DNA from: Pseudomonas turukhanskensis
GTDB lineage: Bacteria > Pseudomonadota > Gammaproteobacteria > Pseudomonadales > Pseudomonadaceae
Assembly (NCBI RefSeq): GCF_027922365.1
Contig: NZ_BSFN01000012.1
Location: 1-64,000 of the forward strand
Reading direction: 5' to 3'
DNA: 64,000 nt
Below the pieces are notes generated by a model, which saw only the letters and a program-made list of their open reading frames with translations, had not been told where the DNA came from and ran no database searches. Every line of letters starts with the position of its first letter. Position 1 is the stretch's first letter. Shown one piece after another: positions 37,070-44,990 of the stretch. Made by a program: the position numbers and the translations under genes.

Positions 37070-37621
37070 TTATTGCGGCTGTTCTGCCAGCGCGAGATTA
37101 AGGGCCAGCACGTTGACCACTTCCGGACCAATCAATGGCCGTTGGGTGTTCTGCTCGATCAACCGTTGCAACGCTGCCCCATCAATATTGCGCGCCGCCG
37201 CAATCCGGCTGATCTGGTATTGCGCCGCCGCCACCGGCAGGTCCGGGTCCAGGCCGCTGCCGGAGGTGGTCACCAGCGCCATCGGCACCGCGCCCTGCCC
37301 GGCTACCGCGAGTTTTTCGCTGTCGCCAGCTATCCGTTCGCGCAGCGCCGGGTTGCTCGGGGCCAGGTTGCTGGCGCCGCTGGAAACGGTGGCAAAGCTA
37401 CCGGCCGAGGGTCGCGATTGAAACCACTGCGCGCCGTCAAAAGGTTGGGCAATCAGGCTGGAGCCACGCAGGTGGCCCTGGTTGTCGTGAATCAGGCTGC
37501 CATTGGCCTGGTCGTTGAACGCCAACTGGGCGACGCCGGTAATGGCCAGTGGGTAAGCCACACCGGTGAGTACGGTCATTAAAGCAATCAGGCTGACCGC
37601 AGGACGCAAGTAACTGTTCAT
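37070..37621 (-). CDS. kdpC: KdpC, potassium-transporting ATPase subunit C
   Basis: A 183-residue single-span membrane subunit that holds the KdpA-KdpB complex together. The family start MNSYLRPAVSLIALMTVLTG forms the membrane helix. The periplasmic part carries the conserved FQSRPSA, SGASNLAPSNP and TSGSGLDPDLPVAAAQYQ motifs. ATG 37621 is preceded by GAGGAG; an in-frame start 24 bp upstream lies before the ribosome site and is rejected. It starts 10 bp after kdpB. Confidence 0.96.
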   Translation of the reverse strand: MNSYLRPAVSLIALMTVLTGVAYPLAITGVAQLAFNDQANGSLIHDNQGHLRGSSLIAQPFDGAQWFQSRPSAGSFATVSSGASNLAPSNPALRERIAGDSEKLAVAGQGAVPMALVTTSGSGLDPDLPVAAAQYQISRIAAARNIDGAALQRLIEQNTQRPLIGPEVVNVLALNLALAEQPQ

Positions 37622-37631
37622 GTGCAACTCC

Positions 37632-39668
37632 TCACGCCAGCCCAAGGCTGGTCAGTAACAGGTCGATCAACTTGATGCCGATAAAGGGCGCCACCAGACC
37701 GCCAAGGCCGTAAATCAGCAGGTTGCGGCGCAACAGGCTGGCTGCATCCACTGCTTCCACACGCACACCGCGCAACGCCAAAGGCACCAGGGCGATGATG
37801 ATCAGGGCATTGAAGACAATGGCCGAGAGAATCGCGCTCTGCGGGCTCTGCAGGTGCATCACGTTGAGCACGCCCAGTTGCGGGTAAATGCTGGTGAACA
37901 GCGCCGGCAGAATGGCGAAGTATTTGGCCACGTCGTTGGCGATGGAAAAGGTGGTGAGCGCGCCACGGGTCACCAGCAGTTCCTTGCCCACTTGCACCAC
38001 GTCCAGCAGCTTGGTGGGGTCCGAATCCAGGTCCACCAGGTTGGCCGCTTCACGCGCGGCCTGGGTGCCGTCGTTCATGGCCATGCCGACATCAGCCTGG
38101 GCCAGTGCCGGAGCATCGTTGGCGCCGTCGCCACACATGGCGACCATCTTGCCGTCAGCCTGTTCGGCACGGATGCGCGCCAGTTTTTTCTCCGGTGTGG
38201 CTTCGGCAATCACGTCGTCCACGCCCGCTTCGGCGGCAATGGCGGCGGCAGTCAGCGGGTTGTCGCCGGTGACCATCACAGTGCGAATACCCAGTTGACG
38301 CAGCTCGGCAAAGCGTTCGCGGATGCCGGGTTTGACCACGTCTTTCAAGTGAATGGCGCCGAGCAATTTGCCGTCGGCACAGACCAACAACGGTGTACCG
38401 CCGCTCTGGGCGATCTTGTCGATTTCGCGCGACAACACCGCCGGCATTTCCCGGCGTTGCATGCCGATAAAGGCGAGCAAGGCATCCACCGCGCCCTTGC
38501 GGTAGATACGGCCGTTGTAGTCGACGCCGGACAAGCGGGTTTCAGCGCTGAAGGGAATGGCTACCACGGCATCGCGCGCTGGTTCCTGCATGGGGTGCAG
38601 GCCTCGCAGGTACTCGACGATGGATTTGCCTTCGGGCGTGTCATCGGCGAGCGAGGCCAGCAACGCGCCTTCGGCCAAGTCCTTGCCGGTGACGCCTGGC
38701 GCTGCGAACAGCGCACTGCAGCGACGGTTGCCGAAGGTGATGGTGCCGGTCTTGTCCAGCAGCAGCACATGCACATCGCCCGCCGCTTCCACGGCGCGGC
38801 CCGATTTGGCAATCACGTTCAGGCGCACCAGACGGTCCATGCCGGCGATGCCGATGGCCGACAGCAAGCCGCCGATGGTGGTGGGAATCAGGGTCACCAG
38901 CAGCGCCACCAGAAACACCAGGGGCAACGCACCGCCGGAGTAAATGGCAAACGGCTGCAAGGTAACGACCACCAGCAAGAAGATCAGGGTCAGGCCGATC
39001 AGCAGAATATCCAGCGCCACTTCGTTGGGCGTTTTCTGCCGTTTGGCGCCTTCGACCAGGGCGATCATGCGGTCCAGCGTGGACTCGCCAGGGTTGACAC
39101 TGATGCGCACCAGCAGCCAGTCCGAGACCACGCGGGTGTTGCCGGTGACAGCCGAACGGTCGCCGCCGGACTCGCGAATCACCGGTGCCGATTCCCCGGT
39201 AATCGCCGCCTCGTTTACGGCGGCAATACCCTCGATCACCTCGCCGTCGCCAGGAATCAACTCGCCCACTTCCACCCGCACCACTTCGCCTTTGCGCAAG
39301 CTGGCCGCCGGTACGGTTTCGAAGGTGCCGTTATGCAAGCGACGGCGGGCGAACAAGCCCTGGGTGCCGGCGCGCAGGCTGTCGGCGCGGGCCTTGCCAC
39401 GGCCCTCGGCCAGGGCCTCGGCGAAGTTGGCAAAGAGCACGGTAAACCACAACCACAGGGCAATTTGCACCGCGATAAAGGTCGGCACCGGTTGGCCTGG
39501 CAAGCCGCAGAGCACGGTGGTGAAGATGGCGGTGAGTTCCACCACCAGCATCACCGGCGAGCGCACCAGTTGGCGCGGGTCGAGTTTGACGAAAGCTTGA
39601 ATCAGTGCCGCCTGCCACTGGCTCCGAGGCTTGGTTGGCGCGGCCGGAATTTCGGTTTTAGCGTTCAT
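37632..39668 (-). CDS. kdpB: KdpB, potassium-transporting P-type ATPase subunit
   Basis: A 678-residue catalytic subunit of the Kdp potassium pump. P-type ATPase marks are TGES (actuator), the phosphorylated Asp at residue 305 in LLLDKTGTITFG, the KGA nucleotide-binding segment, and GDGANDAPALAQADVGMAM (hinge). About seven membrane segments. The N-terminus MNAKTEIPAAPTKPRSQW is normal for Pseudomonas. It starts 12 bp downstream of kdpA. Confidence 0.97.
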   Translation of the reverse strand: MNAKTEIPAAPTKPRSQWQAALIQAFVKLDPRQLVRSPVMLVVELTAIFTTVLCGLPGQPVPTFIAVQIALWLWFTVLFANFAEALAEGRGKARADSLRAGTQGLFARRRLHNGTFETVPAASLRKGEVVRVEVGELIPGDGEVIEGIAAVNEAAITGESAPVIRESGGDRSAVTGNTRVVSDWLLVRISVNPGESTLDRMIALVEGAKRQKTPNEVALDILLIGLTLIFLLVVVTLQPFAIYSGGALPLVFLVALLVTLIPTTIGGLLSAIGIAGMDRLVRLNVIAKSGRAVEAAGDVHVLLLDKTGTITFGNRRCSALFAAPGVTGKDLAEGALLASLADDTPEGKSIVEYLRGLHPMQEPARDAVVAIPFSAETRLSGVDYNGRIYRKGAVDALLAFIGMQRREMPAVLSREIDKIAQSGGTPLLVCADGKLLGAIHLKDVVKPGIRERFAELRQLGIRTVMVTGDNPLTAAAIAAEAGVDDVIAEATPEKKLARIRAEQADGKMVAMCGDGANDAPALAQADVGMAMNDGTQAAREAANLVDLDSDPTKLLDVVQVGKELLVTRGALTTFSIANDVAKYFAILPALFTSIYPQLGVLNVMHLQSPQSAILSAIVFNALIIIALVPLALRGVRVEAVDAASLLRRNLLIYGLGGLVAPFIGIKLIDLLLTSLGLA

Positions 39669-39680
39669 GACAAATCCTTC

Positions 39681-41378
39681 TTAATGACCGAGCAGGCTGA
39701 GGTGTTCGGCCACAGGCCCAAGGGCCAATACCGGCAGAAAGGTCAAACCACCCACCAGCAAGATGGTGATGGTCAGCAGGCTGACAAACAGCGGGCCGTG
39801 GGTGGGGAAGCTGTTCTGCCCCACCGGCACCCGGCGTTTGGCCGCCAGGCTGCCGGCAATGGCCAGCACCGGCAGGATGTAGCCGAAGCGGCCGAGCAAC
39901 ATGGCCAGCGCGATCATCAGGTTGTGGTACGGCGTATTGGAGCTGAAGCCGCCAAAGCCCGAGCCGTTGTTGGCGGTGCCGGAGGTGTAGTTGTAGAGAA
40001 TCTGGCTCAGGCCGTGGGCGCCGGGGTTACTCACCGAGGCATTGGCGAACGGCATGGCGGCGGTGAGCGCACCGAGCACCAGCACCCCGAGCGGCATGAC
40101 CAAAAGGGTCAGCACCAGCAGGCGCACTTCGCGGGCCTCGAGTTTTTTGCCGAGGTATTCCGGCGTACGGCCGACCATCAGGCCGCAGAGGAATACAGCG
40201 ATCAGCACGAACAACAACATGCCGTAGAGTCCGGCGCCAACGCCGCCGAAAATCACCTCACCGACCATCATGTTGAACATCGGCACCAGGCCACCGAGGG
40301 CGCTGAAGCTGTCGTGCATAGCGTTTACCGAACCGCTAGAGGCCGCCGTGGTGGCCACCGCCCACAGCGCCGAGGCGCCGATACCGAAGCGGCTTTCCTT
40401 GCCTTCGAGCGAACCGCTCTGCTCGATGTTCAGGCCGGCCAGCGCCGGGTTGGGTTGCAGCTCGCTGTACAGCGTCACGCCCACGCCCAGCACCAGCAGA
40501 ATCAGCATGCAGGCGAGAATGGCACGGCTCTGGCGCAGGTCTTTGACGTAATGGCCGAAGGTGAATACCAGCGCTGCTGGAATCAGCAGGATGGACGCCA
40601 TTTCGAACAGGTTGCTCCACACCGTCGGGTTTTCGAACGGGTGCGCCGAGTTCAGGCCGAAGAAACCGCCGCCGTTGGTGCCCAGTTGCTTGATCGCAAT
40701 CTGGCTGGCAGCCGGGCCCAGCGGCAGGCTTTGTTCGCCGCCTTGCAGGGTGAGCGCGTCCAGGTAATGGCTGAAGGTTTGCGGTACGCCCTGCCACACC
40801 AGAAACAGCGCCAGACCAATGCACAGTGGCAGCAGGCCGTAGAGGGTGCCGCGGGTGAGGTCGACCCAGAAGTTGCCGAGGGTCTGGCTGGAGCGCCGGG
40901 AAATGCCGCGGCACAGCGCGACCAGAACCGCGAGGCCAGTGGCGGCGCTGACAAAGTTCTGCACACCCAGGCCAACCATCTGGCTGAAGTAGCTCAGGCT
41001 GGCTTCGCCGCTGTAGGCCTGCCAGTTGGTGTTGGTGACAAAACTGACGGCGGTGTTAAGCGCCAGCGTCCACTCCAGGCCCGGCATATTCTGCGGGTTG
41101 AGCGGCAGTACGCCTTGCAGCATCAGAATCGCGAACAACAGCACCAGACCGGCGAAGTTGAACGCCAGCAGCGCCAGGGTGTAACTTTTCCAATCCTGTT
41201 CTTGCTGGGCATCCACCCCGGCAAATCGATAGCTGAACCGCTCCACCGGCTGCAGCAGCGGCGAAAGCCAAGTACGCTCGCCCTCCATCACCCGGTAATA
41301 AAAACGCCCAAGCCAGGGTGCCGGTAACAGCACCAAGGCAAAGAAGGCCACCAGCAATAGCACCACATGACTGTCCAT
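39681..41378 (-). CDS. kdpA: KdpA, potassium-translocating subunit
   Basis: A 565-residue channel-like subunit related to the superfamily of K+ transporters. Four selectivity-loop regions are visible: TNTNWQAYSG, GTNGGGFFGLNSAHPFENP, ASSGSVNAMHDSF and TSGTANNGSGFGGF. About ten membrane segments. ATG 41378 (MDSHVVLL) has GAGGAG upstream; a longer in-frame start at 41441 would run across kdpF and is rejected. It follows kdpF by 10 bp. Confidence 0.97.
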   Translation of the reverse strand: MDSHVVLLLVAFFALVLLPAPWLGRFYYRVMEGERTWLSPLLQPVERFSYRFAGVDAQQEQDWKSYTLALLAFNFAGLVLLFAILMLQGVLPLNPQNMPGLEWTLALNTAVSFVTNTNWQAYSGEASLSYFSQMVGLGVQNFVSAATGLAVLVALCRGISRRSSQTLGNFWVDLTRGTLYGLLPLCIGLALFLVWQGVPQTFSHYLDALTLQGGEQSLPLGPAASQIAIKQLGTNGGGFFGLNSAHPFENPTVWSNLFEMASILLIPAALVFTFGHYVKDLRQSRAILACMLILLVLGVGVTLYSELQPNPALAGLNIEQSGSLEGKESRFGIGASALWAVATTAASSGSVNAMHDSFSALGGLVPMFNMMVGEVIFGGVGAGLYGMLLFVLIAVFLCGLMVGRTPEYLGKKLEAREVRLLVLTLLVMPLGVLVLGALTAAMPFANASVSNPGAHGLSQILYNYTSGTANNGSGFGGFSSNTPYHNLMIALAMLLGRFGYILPVLAIAGSLAAKRRVPVGQNSFPTHGPLFVSLLTITILLVGGLTFLPVLALGPVAEHLSLLGH

Positions 41379-41388
41379 TACCGGCTCC

Positions 41389-41478
41389 TCAGCCACGACC
41401 GGCGCGCAGCAGCGCGACCAGCAGGTAAATGAACAGTCCACTGGCCAACAGCAGGGACAACCCGTCCAGAAGATGCAT
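41389..41478 (-). CDS. kdpF: KdpF, small stabilising subunit
   Basis: A 29-residue hydrophobic peptide, MHLLDGLSLLLASGLFIYL and a short basic tail, with one membrane helix. GGAG stands about 10 bp before the ATG. Size, composition and position (first gene, directly before kdpA) match KdpF, which stabilises the KdpABC complex in the membrane. Confidence 0.9.
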   Translation of the reverse strand: MHLLDGLSLLLASGLFIYLLVALLRAGRG

Positions 41479-41533
41479 GGGGTATTTCTCCGTCATACGG
41501 CACGCGCCGCTTTGGGAGAATTGTCGGGATGGG

Positions 41534-41590
41534 GGGCGTAAAGGGGCGAGATGCAGAGCGCAGGGTTGGCGTAAAGAAGGTGTAAAAAAC
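41534..41590 (-). promoter_or_regulatory. Candidate KdpE operator of kdpFABC
   Basis: On the minus strand TTTACACC and TTTACGCC stand 11 bp apart (within 41569-41590), and a third TTTACGCC lies nearer kdpF (about 41536-41543). The E. coli KdpE site contains a T-rich TTTACACC segment, so these direct repeats are good candidates. They lie 60-110 bp before the kdpF ATG. Confidence 0.4.
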
Positions 41591-41611
41591 CAAACAAACT
41601 CAGCGGCTTTT

Positions 41612-41778
41612 CACCCCTCTCCCGCTAGGTCGGCGGACAGGCGAGAGGGGCCGGGCAAACTAACTCAACTGCTCTGCACCCCTCTCCCGCGTGCGGGAGA
41701 GGGGCCGGGGGTGAGGGCTGGGGCCACCGCCGTCCCAATCCCCCTCACCCCAACCCTCTCCCTCAGGGAGAGGGAGTT
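41612..41778. repeat. Cluster of CCCTCTCCC-type hairpins
   Basis: CACCCCTCTCCCGC pairs with GCGAGAGGGG, then CCCCTCTCCCGC with GCGGGAGAGGGG, then CCCTCTCCCT with AGGGAGAGGG. The same family occurs inside the 16-kb palindrome and at 44862-44961. The 429-bp gap 41479-41907 otherwise holds only the kdp control region and the leader of the next gene. Confidence 0.65.
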
Positions 41779-41907
41779 GACCGATAATTTCCCGCCACTG
41801 CGCTTTTGTACCAAGCTGGATACATTAACGACATGTTGTCGATACGCCCGCCCCTCAGCATGGCGGCCGCTTTGCCAATGCCCCACGAATTACGGAGCCT
41901 ACGCCCG

Positions 41908-42651
41908 ATGGAAGCCCTTAACGAACGGGACGTCCGCTCAAGAACTACACGCGCGCTGATCGTCGACGACAATATCGAGCTGCGCGAACTGCTGAGCGGT
42001 TACCTGACGCGTTTCAACATCGCCAGCGAAGCCGTTGGCGATGGCACCGGCATGCGCAAGGCGCTGGCCGCCAGCCGTTTCGATGTGATCATTCTCGACC
42101 TTATGCTGCCCGGCGAAGATGGCCTGGAGCTGTGCCGTGAGCTGCGCAGCAATTCGGATATTCCGATTCTGATGCTCACCGCGCGCTGCGAGCCCACCGA
42201 CCGCATCATCGGTCTGGAACTGGGCGCCGATGATTACATGGCCAAGCCTTTCGAACCCCGCGAGCTGGTGGCGCGGATTCAGAGCATCCTGCGCCGGGTG
42301 CGCGATGACCGCGATGCGCCGCGCACCGATGAGCGGTCGAGCATTCGTTTCGACGACTGGCATCTGAACGGCGTATTGCGCCAGCTGCAGGCCCCCGACG
42401 GCTTGGTGGTGCCGTTGTCCAACGCTGAATTCCGCTTGCTCTGGGTATTTCTCGAACGCCCGCGCCGGGTGCTGAACCGCGAGCAATTGCTGGACGCCGC
42501 CCGCGGCCGTTCCATCGAAGCGTTCGACCGCAGCATCGACTTGCTGGTGTCACGCCTGCGGCAGAAACTGGGCGATGACCCCAAGTCGCCGCGCCTGATC
42601 AAGACCGTGCGCGGCGAGGGCTATCTGTTCGACGCACGTGAGATTGGTTGA
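41908..42651 (+). CDS. OmpR-family response regulator
   Basis: A 247-residue two-component regulator: receiver domain with DDN acidic pocket (ALIVDDNIEL), phospho-acceptor in IILDLMLPGEDG, and AKPFEPRELV switch Lys, then a winged-helix effector domain (SNAEFRLLWVFLERPRRVL, ending in RSIEAFDRSIDLLVSRLRQKL). ATG 41908 is chosen because ACGGAG lies 10 bp upstream; in-frame ATGs at 41833, 41860 and 41878 would add an unrelated tail. The stop overlaps the kinase start (TGATG), so the pair is coupled. It is closer to OmpR/RstA-type regulators than to KdpE. Targets unknown. Confidence 0.88.
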   Translation: MEALNERDVRSRTTRALIVDDNIELRELLSGYLTRFNIASEAVGDGTGMRKALAASRFDVIILDLMLPGEDGLELCRELRSNSDIPILMLTARCEPTDRIIGLELGADDYMAKPFEPRELVARIQSILRRVRDDRDAPRTDERSSIRFDDWHLNGVLRQLQAPDGLVVPLSNAEFRLLWVFLERPRRVLNREQLLDAARGRSIEAFDRSIDLLVSRLRQKLGDDPKSPRLIKTVRGEGYLFDAREIG

Positions 42652-43742
42652 TGCGGTCTGCTGACACCCTGTTTGCCCGCCTGTTCGGCATGTTGCTGCT
42701 CTCGATCGTGTTGGCGCACCTGCTCGCGTTTGCCTGGTTTAGCCAGTACGGCGGCCCGCGCCCGATGCCGCCGGAGGGTGGGCCACCACCGGCACAGGAA
42801 ATGCCCGGCCCACGGCCCGAAGGCCAGCAGATGCGCCCAGACCAGCCGCCCATGGAAGGCCGCCAACCGCCACGCCCAGGCCCAGGCCCAGGGCCGTTGA
42901 GTGGCCCGTTGGTGCCGCTGATGTTCCAGATGTTCACCCTGGTGATTGCCGGCTGGTTCGGCGCCAAGCTGCTGAGCCGGCCGATACAGCGGCTGTCCGA
43001 AGCCGCCGAGCGCCTTAGCGAAAACCTCGATGCCCCGCCCCTGCCCGAAGAAGGCCCACTGGAGGCGCGCAAAGCCGCACGCACCTTCAATACCATGCAG
43101 CAGCGCATCCGCGAGCAGGTGAAACAACGTGGGCGCATGCTGGCCGCCGTTTCCCACGACCTGCGCACGCCGTTGTCGCGGCTTAAATTGCGCCTGGAGC
43201 AAGTGCCCAACGCTCACCTGCGTGAACGCATGGGCCAGGACCTGGCTGAAATGATCGACATGCTCGACGCCACCCTGCGCTACCTGCACGAGCAGCGCGC
43301 CACCGAGGCCTTGCAATGGTTCGACGTGCAGGCGCTGGTGGAGTCGCTGACCGAAAACGCCCAGGACCAGGGCGCCGATGTCACCTTGCAAGGCCACTGC
43401 GCGCCGCTGCGGGTACAGCCGCTGGCCCTGCGTTCGGCCATCAGCAACCTGCTGAACAACGCCCTGCGCTATGCCGGCCATGCGCGCATCGAAATGCACG
43501 ACCACCACGACTTTATTGAAGTGCACGTGTGCGACCACGGCCCCGGCATTGCTGCGGAACAACGTGAAAGCGTGTTCGAACCTTTCTTCCGCGTCGAAGG
43601 CTCGCGCAACCGCAACTCCGGCGGCGTCGGCCTGGGGCTGACCATTGCCCGCGAGGCGGCGCAGCGTCAGGGCGGCGATATTTCCCTGCGCGAGACCAAG
43701 GGGGGTGGTCTTACCTGCGTGCTGCGTTTGCCGCGCCAATAG
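42651..43742 (+). CDS. Membrane sensor histidine kinase with Pro-rich periplasmic loop
   Basis: A 363-residue EnvZ-type kinase. TM1 (about 8-28) and TM2 (about 86-104) flank a short periplasmic loop made almost wholly of Pro, Gly, Met and Gln (several PGP and MPP/MRP motifs). Then come HAMP, HisKA (AAVSHDLRTPLSRLKLRLE) and HATPase_c (SNLLNNALRYAG, DHGPGI, GVGLGLTIAREAAQRQGG). Met- and His-poor but Met-containing Pro loops can suggest metal or envelope sensing; that is inference. Its partner regulator overlaps it. No other clue to the signal. Confidence 0.88.
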   Translation: MRSADTLFARLFGMLLLSIVLAHLLAFAWFSQYGGPRPMPPEGGPPPAQEMPGPRPEGQQMRPDQPPMEGRQPPRPGPGPGPLSGPLVPLMFQMFTLVIAGWFGAKLLSRPIQRLSEAAERLSENLDAPPLPEEGPLEARKAARTFNTMQQRIREQVKQRGRMLAAVSHDLRTPLSRLKLRLEQVPNAHLRERMGQDLAEMIDMLDATLRYLHEQRATEALQWFDVQALVESLTENAQDQGADVTLQGHCAPLRVQPLALRSAISNLLNNALRYAGHARIEMHDHHDFIEVHVCDHGPGIAAEQRESVFEPFFRVEGSRNRNSGGVGLGLTIAREAAQRQGGDISLRETKGGGLTCVLRLPRQ

Positions 43743-43778
43743 CGCTTTTCTGGCGTACTAGCACTGCATCTGCGTACC

Positions 43779-43852
43779 TGGATCCCAGCCTTCGCTGGGA
43801 TGACGGGAGTTTTGCACAGACATCCGTCATCCCCGCGCAGGCGGGGATCCAG
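43779..43852. repeat. Palindromic CATCCC repeat pair
   Basis: CTGGATCCCAGC...GCTGGGATGACGG is mirrored by CCGTCATCCCCGC...GCGGGGATCCAG. Each half is itself a hairpin. Same family as 54657-54732 and 57466-57558. Confidence 0.75.
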
Positions 43853-43996
43853 AATCGTCGGTGCATACGCCGATACCAACCATCACGTTTGTACGTGTAG
43901 AGATACAAACTGCACACACCCTCGACATACAGTCCCCGGAATCTGGCATCACCGAAGAAACCCTCTTCGGGTTCCAACTTCACAGGAGCGACTCCC

Positions 43997-44788
43997 ATGA
44001 TAAGTGGTGTCAGCGGTTACTCGAGCTACTCCTATAGCTCGACGGCCAGCTCACGTAGCAGCAGTTCGAGTAGCAGCAGTGCTACCAGTTGCGTGGGTGG
44101 GTCGACGGATGCTCAGGAGAAACTGTTCAAGCTGCTCGATAGCAACAGCGATGGCAGCGTAGACAAAGACGAACTGACGACGGCGTTGAGCAAGGCCACG
44201 GAAAGTGATTCCAGCCTGGGCGAGATCGATATTGACGATCTGTTCGCGCAACTGGATGCCAACAGCGACGGCAGCATCGACGAAGATGAAACCGCCGCCC
44301 TCGCCCCGCCCCCGCCTCCGCCAGGCGGCCCCGGTGGCCCCAACCCCGAAGAGTTGTTTGCCAGCCTGGACAGCGACAGTGACGGCACCGTCACCCAGGA
44401 CGAGCTGACCAGCGCCATCGGCGACAGCATGAGCAGCGACGATATTTCGACCCTGTTCGCCTCGCTCGACAGCGACGAAGACGGCAGCCTCAGCCTGGAC
44501 GAAACCAAGTCCCTGGCCGGCCCGCCACCACCGCCACCGTCGGCTAGCGGTAGCGATACCGACGAGCTGTTCAGCCAGCTGGACGCCGACGGCGATGGCA
44601 GCATCAGCAAGGACGAACTGAGCACCCTGCTCAGCGCAACCGACAGCTCCAGCAGCTCCACCACCAGCAGTGACAGCGACAAGAACGCACTGTATGCCAG
44701 CCTGGTGCAGGCGTTGATGAAGCAGTATGAGACTGGGTCGGGCTACGAAGCATCGAGCGTGGGCTCGCAGATCAGTATCGCGGCTTAA
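43997..44788 (+). CDS. Five-EF-hand calcium-binding protein
   Basis: A 263-residue very acidic protein. After a Ser-rich N-terminus (about 1-33) there are five EF-hand loops: D48-E59 (DSNSDGSVDKDE), D87-E98 (DANSDGSIDEDE), then DSDSDGTVTQDE, DSDEDGSLSLDE and DADGDGSISKDE further on. Two poly-Pro linkers (APPPPPPGG, GPPPPPPS) separate them into groups of two, two and one. No signal peptide or membrane segment is visible. ATG 43997 has AGGAG. Similar proteins have been labelled XopAW-like calcium-binding effectors, but no type III system is in view, so I use only the domain name. A terminator follows. Confidence 0.85.
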   Translation: MISGVSGYSSYSYSSTASSRSSSSSSSSATSCVGGSTDAQEKLFKLLDSNSDGSVDKDELTTALSKATESDSSLGEIDIDDLFAQLDANSDGSIDEDETAALAPPPPPPGGPGGPNPEELFASLDSDSDGTVTQDELTSAIGDSMSSDDISTLFASLDSDEDGSLSLDETKSLAGPPPPPPSASGSDTDELFSQLDADGDGSISKDELSTLLSATDSSSSSTTSSDSDKNALYASLVQALMKQYETGSGYEASSVGSQISIAA

Positions 44789-44809
44789 GCTGCGATTCTG
44801 ACCCGCAAA

Positions 44810-44844
44810 CAACAAGGGCGCCTTCGGGGCGCCCTTGTTGTTTT
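44810..44844 (+). terminator. Terminator of the EF-hand gene
   Basis: ACAAGGGCGCC-TTCG-GGGCGCCCTTGT is followed by TGTTTT. Strong stem with a stable tetraloop, 22 bp after the stop codon. Confidence 0.85.
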
Positions 44845-44861
44845 GGGATTTGCGTTGGGCT

Positions 44862-44961
44862 GGCCCTCACCCCCGGCCCCTCTCCCGCAAGCGGGCGAGG
44901 GGTGAAAAGCCGTTGAGTTTGGTTTGCCCCCTCTCCCAGGGGAGAGGGCTGGGGTGAGGGG
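44862..44961. repeat. Palindrome of the CCCTCTCCC family
   Basis: GCCCTCACCCCCGGCCCCTCTCCCGC at the left is mirrored by CCCTCTCCCAGGGGAGAGGGCTGGGGTGAGGG at the right, with an internal hairpin. It separates the EF-hand gene from the convergent DUF1329 gene. Confidence 0.65.
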
Positions 44962-44990
44962 AACGCGCCCAGGCGCCGCCACCTCAAGCC

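Noticed and set aside
37854..41327. 1157-codon open frame on the plus strand
   Set aside because: Antisense across kdpB and kdpA, running through the boundary between two certain genes; low-complexity His/Gln-rich translation.
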